DNA of 15,226 bases from Bacillota bacterium. Lineage in GTDB: Bacteria; Bacillota; Clostridia; Lachnospirales; Lachnospiraceae. The notes beneath the pieces were generated by a model. That model made no database searches, was not told the origin of the DNA, and worked only from the letters and a program-made list of their open reading frames with translations. The position numbers were made by a program, and so were the translations under genes. Position 1 is the stretch's first letter; each line of letters starts with the position of its first letter. This document shows, piece after piece, positions 13,395-15,226 of this stretch. Location: assembly GCA_023460575.1 (NCBI GenBank), contig JAEWPQ010000304.1, positions 1-15,226 on the forward strand. Direction: 5' to 3'.

Positions 13395-14570
13395 ATGCCA
13401 AGAAGAGGAGAAAATATTTATAAACGTAAAGATGGAAGATGGGAAGGAAGAACTTTAAAACAGACTGGAAAGTATCAGTATTTCTATTCAAAAAGCTATA
13501 AAGGCGTTAAGGAAAAGATGAAGAATTTTAAGGAAAGCCAGGGAAATCCCAGAGAAAAGAAGTCAGGAGAGACGAAGGGAGGAGCTGTGTTATTTGAAGA
13601 CTGGCTGCTTGATGTTTCTATAAGAGTGAAGCCGTCAACCTATGAAAGCTATTACCGGTGCATGAATAAGTATGTCATACCGTTTTTTGAAAAGGAAAAA
13701 GACCAGAAAATTACAACCGGATCTGTCTCCCGGTTTGTTAAAGAGATGTATGAAAATGAGGAACTTGCAGATTCTTCCAAAAAGAAAAATCTTACCATTT
13801 TTAAGATTGCAGTAAAAGAAATACTAAAGGGCTCCGCGGATTGCTTTGCCATTATGGATTTAATTAAATATCCAAAGCCGGATGATAAAGAGGTGGAGGT
13901 TTTCTCCATGAAAGAACAGCGTCAGATTGAGCAGACAGCTTTTCATTACAGCGACAAAAGGGCGCTTGGAATTCTCCTCTGTTTTTATACCGGTATCCGT
14001 CTTGGAGAGTTGTGCGCATTAAAATGGGGGGATATTGATATGGAAACAGGAACCTTATCCATTTGCCGGACTGTTTCGAGAATCCGGCATTTCGAAGAGG
14101 AAGAACATAAAACGGCGCTGTTTGTAGGAGCACCCAAAAGCCGTAAATCCATGAGAAAGATTCCGCTTCCACAATTTTTACTGAACATGCCGGCGCTGGC
14201 TGTATTTAAAGACAGAAACCAGGAAAATTATATTTTTACGGGAACCGACGTTCCTTTTGATCCCAGATGCTTACAGAAACTGTATAAACGACTGTTAAAG
14301 GAAGCTCGTGTCAAGGACCGGAAATTTCATGCAATCCGTCATACCTTTGCAACCCGCGCACTGGAGCTGGGCGTCGATATTAAGACTATCAGCGAGCTGC
14401 TGGGACATTCCAGTGTATCCATTACCTTAAATGTTTACGCCCATTCTCTCATGGAACAAAAAAAGGCCGCTATCGAAAAATTCAATGATATGTATCAGCT
14501 TAATGCAGATATAAGCGGAACATTTATAAAAAATGATTATGAAATTGTGGAAGATTCTTATGCCGGGTAG
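13395..14570 (+). CDS. Tyrosine recombinase (phage/ICE-type integrase)
   Basis: This site-specific recombinase cuts and rejoins DNA through a tyrosine-DNA link. Its 391 residues comprise an AP2-like arm-binding start (RGENIYKRKDGRWEGR, 4-19), a core-binding SAM-like domain (about 65-160) and a catalytic domain (about 170-360). All catalytic residues are visible: Arg202 (GIRLGEL), Lys248 (APKSRKS), His312 and Arg315 (HAIRHTF), His338 (LGHSS) and Tyr348 (NVYAH). It therefore looks active. The ATG at 13395 has AAAGGAG seven bases upstream; the frame extends back to 13224 but that part lacks a ribosome site and family similarity. No excisionase, relaxase or phage genes are seen near it, so it is either an orphan or the edge gene of an element whose body lies elsewhere. 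The AP2-type start is typical of Tn916-like and phage integrases. Confidence 0.93.
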   Translation: MPRRGENIYKRKDGRWEGRTLKQTGKYQYFYSKSYKGVKEKMKNFKESQGNPREKKSGETKGGAVLFEDWLLDVSIRVKPSTYESYYRCMNKYVIPFFEKEKDQKITTGSVSRFVKEMYENEELADSSKKKNLTIFKIAVKEILKGSADCFAIMDLIKYPKPDDKEVEVFSMKEQRQIEQTAFHYSDKRALGILLCFYTGIRLGELCALKWGDIDMETGTLSICRTVSRIRHFEEEEHKTALFVGAPKSRKSMRKIPLPQFLLNMPALAVFKDRNQENYIFTGTDVPFDPRCLQKLYKRLLKEARVKDRKFHAIRHTFATRALELGVDIKTISELLGHSSVSITLNVYAHSLMEQKKAAIEKFNDMYQLNADISGTFIKNDYEIVEDSYAG

Positions 14571-14590
14571 GAAAGAGCTTACATATTTTT

Positions 14591-14630
14591 GATATTCAGT
14601 TGCAAATAAAGTGAATATTCCCCCTTTTTC
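14591..14630 (+). terminator. Weak candidate terminator after the recombinase gene
   Basis: ATATTCA (14592-14598) pairs with TGAATAT (14612-14618), extended by a G-T pair, and CCCCCTTTTT follows. The stem is AT-rich and the T-run does not start directly after it, so function is uncertain. Confidence 0.35.
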
Positions 14631-14638
14631 TGTCATAA

Positions 14639-14668
14639 TTGACAAATATCTACAGGATGTTATATAAT
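14639..14668 (+). promoter_or_regulatory. Consensus sigma-A promoter of the chemoreceptor gene
   Basis: TTGACA (14639-14644), an 18-base spacer and TATAAT (14663-14668) are both perfect. The leader to the start codon is about 80 bases. Confidence 0.88.
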
Positions 14669-14682
14669 ATTCATTAATTAAA

Positions 14683-14703
14683 TTTAGTAAGAAATTTACT
14701 AAA
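14683..14703. repeat. Inverted repeat in the chemoreceptor leader
   Basis: TTTAGTAA pairs with TTACTAAA around a GAAAT loop, about eight bases after the expected transcription start. As RNA it is a weak AT stem; as DNA it could be an operator. It is followed by a run of A residues. Confidence 0.4.
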
Positions 14704-14739
14704 AAAAGGCAATATATTTCCAGATTACAAATGACGAGT

Positions 14740-14745
14740 AGGAGG
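14740..14745 (+). promoter_or_regulatory. Ribosome binding site favouring a GTG start
   Basis: AGGAGG is only two bases from the ATG at 14748 but eight bases from the in-frame GTG at 14754. The GTG therefore has the normal spacing. Confidence 0.6.
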
Positions 14746-14753
14746 ATATGACT

Positions 14754-15226
14754 GTGGCGGGAAGGTTTAAGGTATTTCAGAGGGTCATAAAAAAATCAGA
14801 AGAGGGATCTGATCAGGCGGGGAGAAAAAAATCCATCAAGGGGAGATTGTTATTTGGAATTATTGCTATGTGTGTTGCAATTTCTGTTCTTTTTGGGCTT
14901 TTCAATGGCTATCTGTTTTACCGTGATGCAAAAAAAAGTACTGATATGAGGCTTATGGAGTCTGCAGAGGCTTACAGTCAGTCCGTTAAAAATGCCATCG
15001 ATATTTACAGGATAAAGATTGAAGCTATCGCACAATACACCTCCATAACAAACCAGAACAAGAGTGCGGAAGACCGGAAAGAGGCCATGGATAAGCTGGC
15101 AAAGGACTACGGGTTTCTGGAGGTTACAACGGCTGATGTCAACGGAAAAGCGGCAAATGGGACAGATATGAGCCAAATGGAGTTTTTTAACCGGGCAATT
15201 AAAGGGGAAACTTATATTTCAACTAC
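14754..15226 (+). CDS. Methyl-accepting chemotaxis protein, N-terminal part, cut by the window end
   Basis: About 157 residues of a membrane receptor are visible. A basic cytoplasmic start (about 1-31) is followed by one membrane segment (about 32-55, RLLFGIIAMCVAISVLFGLF). Next comes an outside helix with AYSQSVKNAIDIYRIKIEAIAQ, then the start of a double-Cache ligand domain (YGFLEVTTADVNGKAANG, and MEFFNRAIKGETYIST at the edge, which matches the family's YFxxAxxGxxYIS motif). The rest, expected to include a second membrane segment, HAMP and the signalling domain, is outside the window, so a Cache-containing kinase or cyclase is not excluded. The start is taken as GTG because of ribosome-site spacing; the ATG two codons earlier is the alternative. 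A consensus promoter precedes it. Confidence 0.8.
   Translation, partial: MAGRFKVFQRVIKKSEEGSDQAGRKKSIKGRLLFGIIAMCVAISVLFGLFNGYLFYRDAKKSTDMRLMESAEAYSQSVKNAIDIYRIKIEAIAQYTSITNQNKSAEDRKEAMDKLAKDYGFLEVTTADVNGKAANGTDMSQMEFFNRAIKGETYIST

Noticed and set aside
1..15226. tRNA, rRNA, CRISPR array or insertion sequence
   Set aside because: No cloverleaf-like sequence, regularly spaced repeats or transposase-like frame was found on either strand.

Overview
The window looks like a chromosomal segment of a low-to-moderate GC Gram-positive anaerobe, most likely a Lachnospiraceae/Clostridium-type Firmicute. This rests on purine-rich AGGAGG ribosome sites, TTGACA/TATAAT promoters, a YitT-family membrane protein, a PRD-type PTS activator, and a lactose/cellobiose-family PTS. 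The exact taxon cannot be read from the sequence.

Layout. 1-629 is the 3' part of a YitT/DUF2179 membrane protein, closed by a strong terminator. 708-1310 (minus) is an unrecognised protein built of two repeats that each end in SIPPQ. 1586-3493 is a LicR/BglG-type activator with two PRDs plus EIIB-like and EIIA-like domains. 3494-3765 separates convergent genes; it holds a likely bidirectional terminator and an AT-rich coding remnant without a start codon. 3766-5253 (minus) is a GH1 6-phospho-beta-glucosidase. Divergent from it, 5564-9913 is a likely operon: EIIC, a 68-residue membrane protein, EIIA, EIIB, two tandem AEC-family transporters and a 68-residue soluble protein, ended by a strong terminator. 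10118-11263 is a membrane-anchored diguanylate cyclase with its own terminator. 11363-13157 is a translationally coupled ArsR-like regulator and MFS exporter, with an operator-like palindrome between its -35 and -10 boxes. 13395-14570 is an isolated tyrosine recombinase. 14754 to the window end is the start of a dCache chemoreceptor.

How it works together. The PTS (EIIA, EIIB, EIIC) should import and phosphorylate a beta-glucoside such as cellobiose, and the GH1 enzyme should cleave the phosphorylated product inside the cell. The activator is the natural regulator. Its own promoter and the PTS promoter share a CCA-N9-TGG palindrome, a -10 region and a downstream GCATAA at identical spacing, while neither has a good -35 box. 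That is what an activator-dependent, autoregulated regulon looks like. The unusual parts of the locus are two AEC permeases and two unknown 68-residue proteins inside a sugar PTS operon. No complete mobile element, CRISPR array, tRNA or rRNA was seen.
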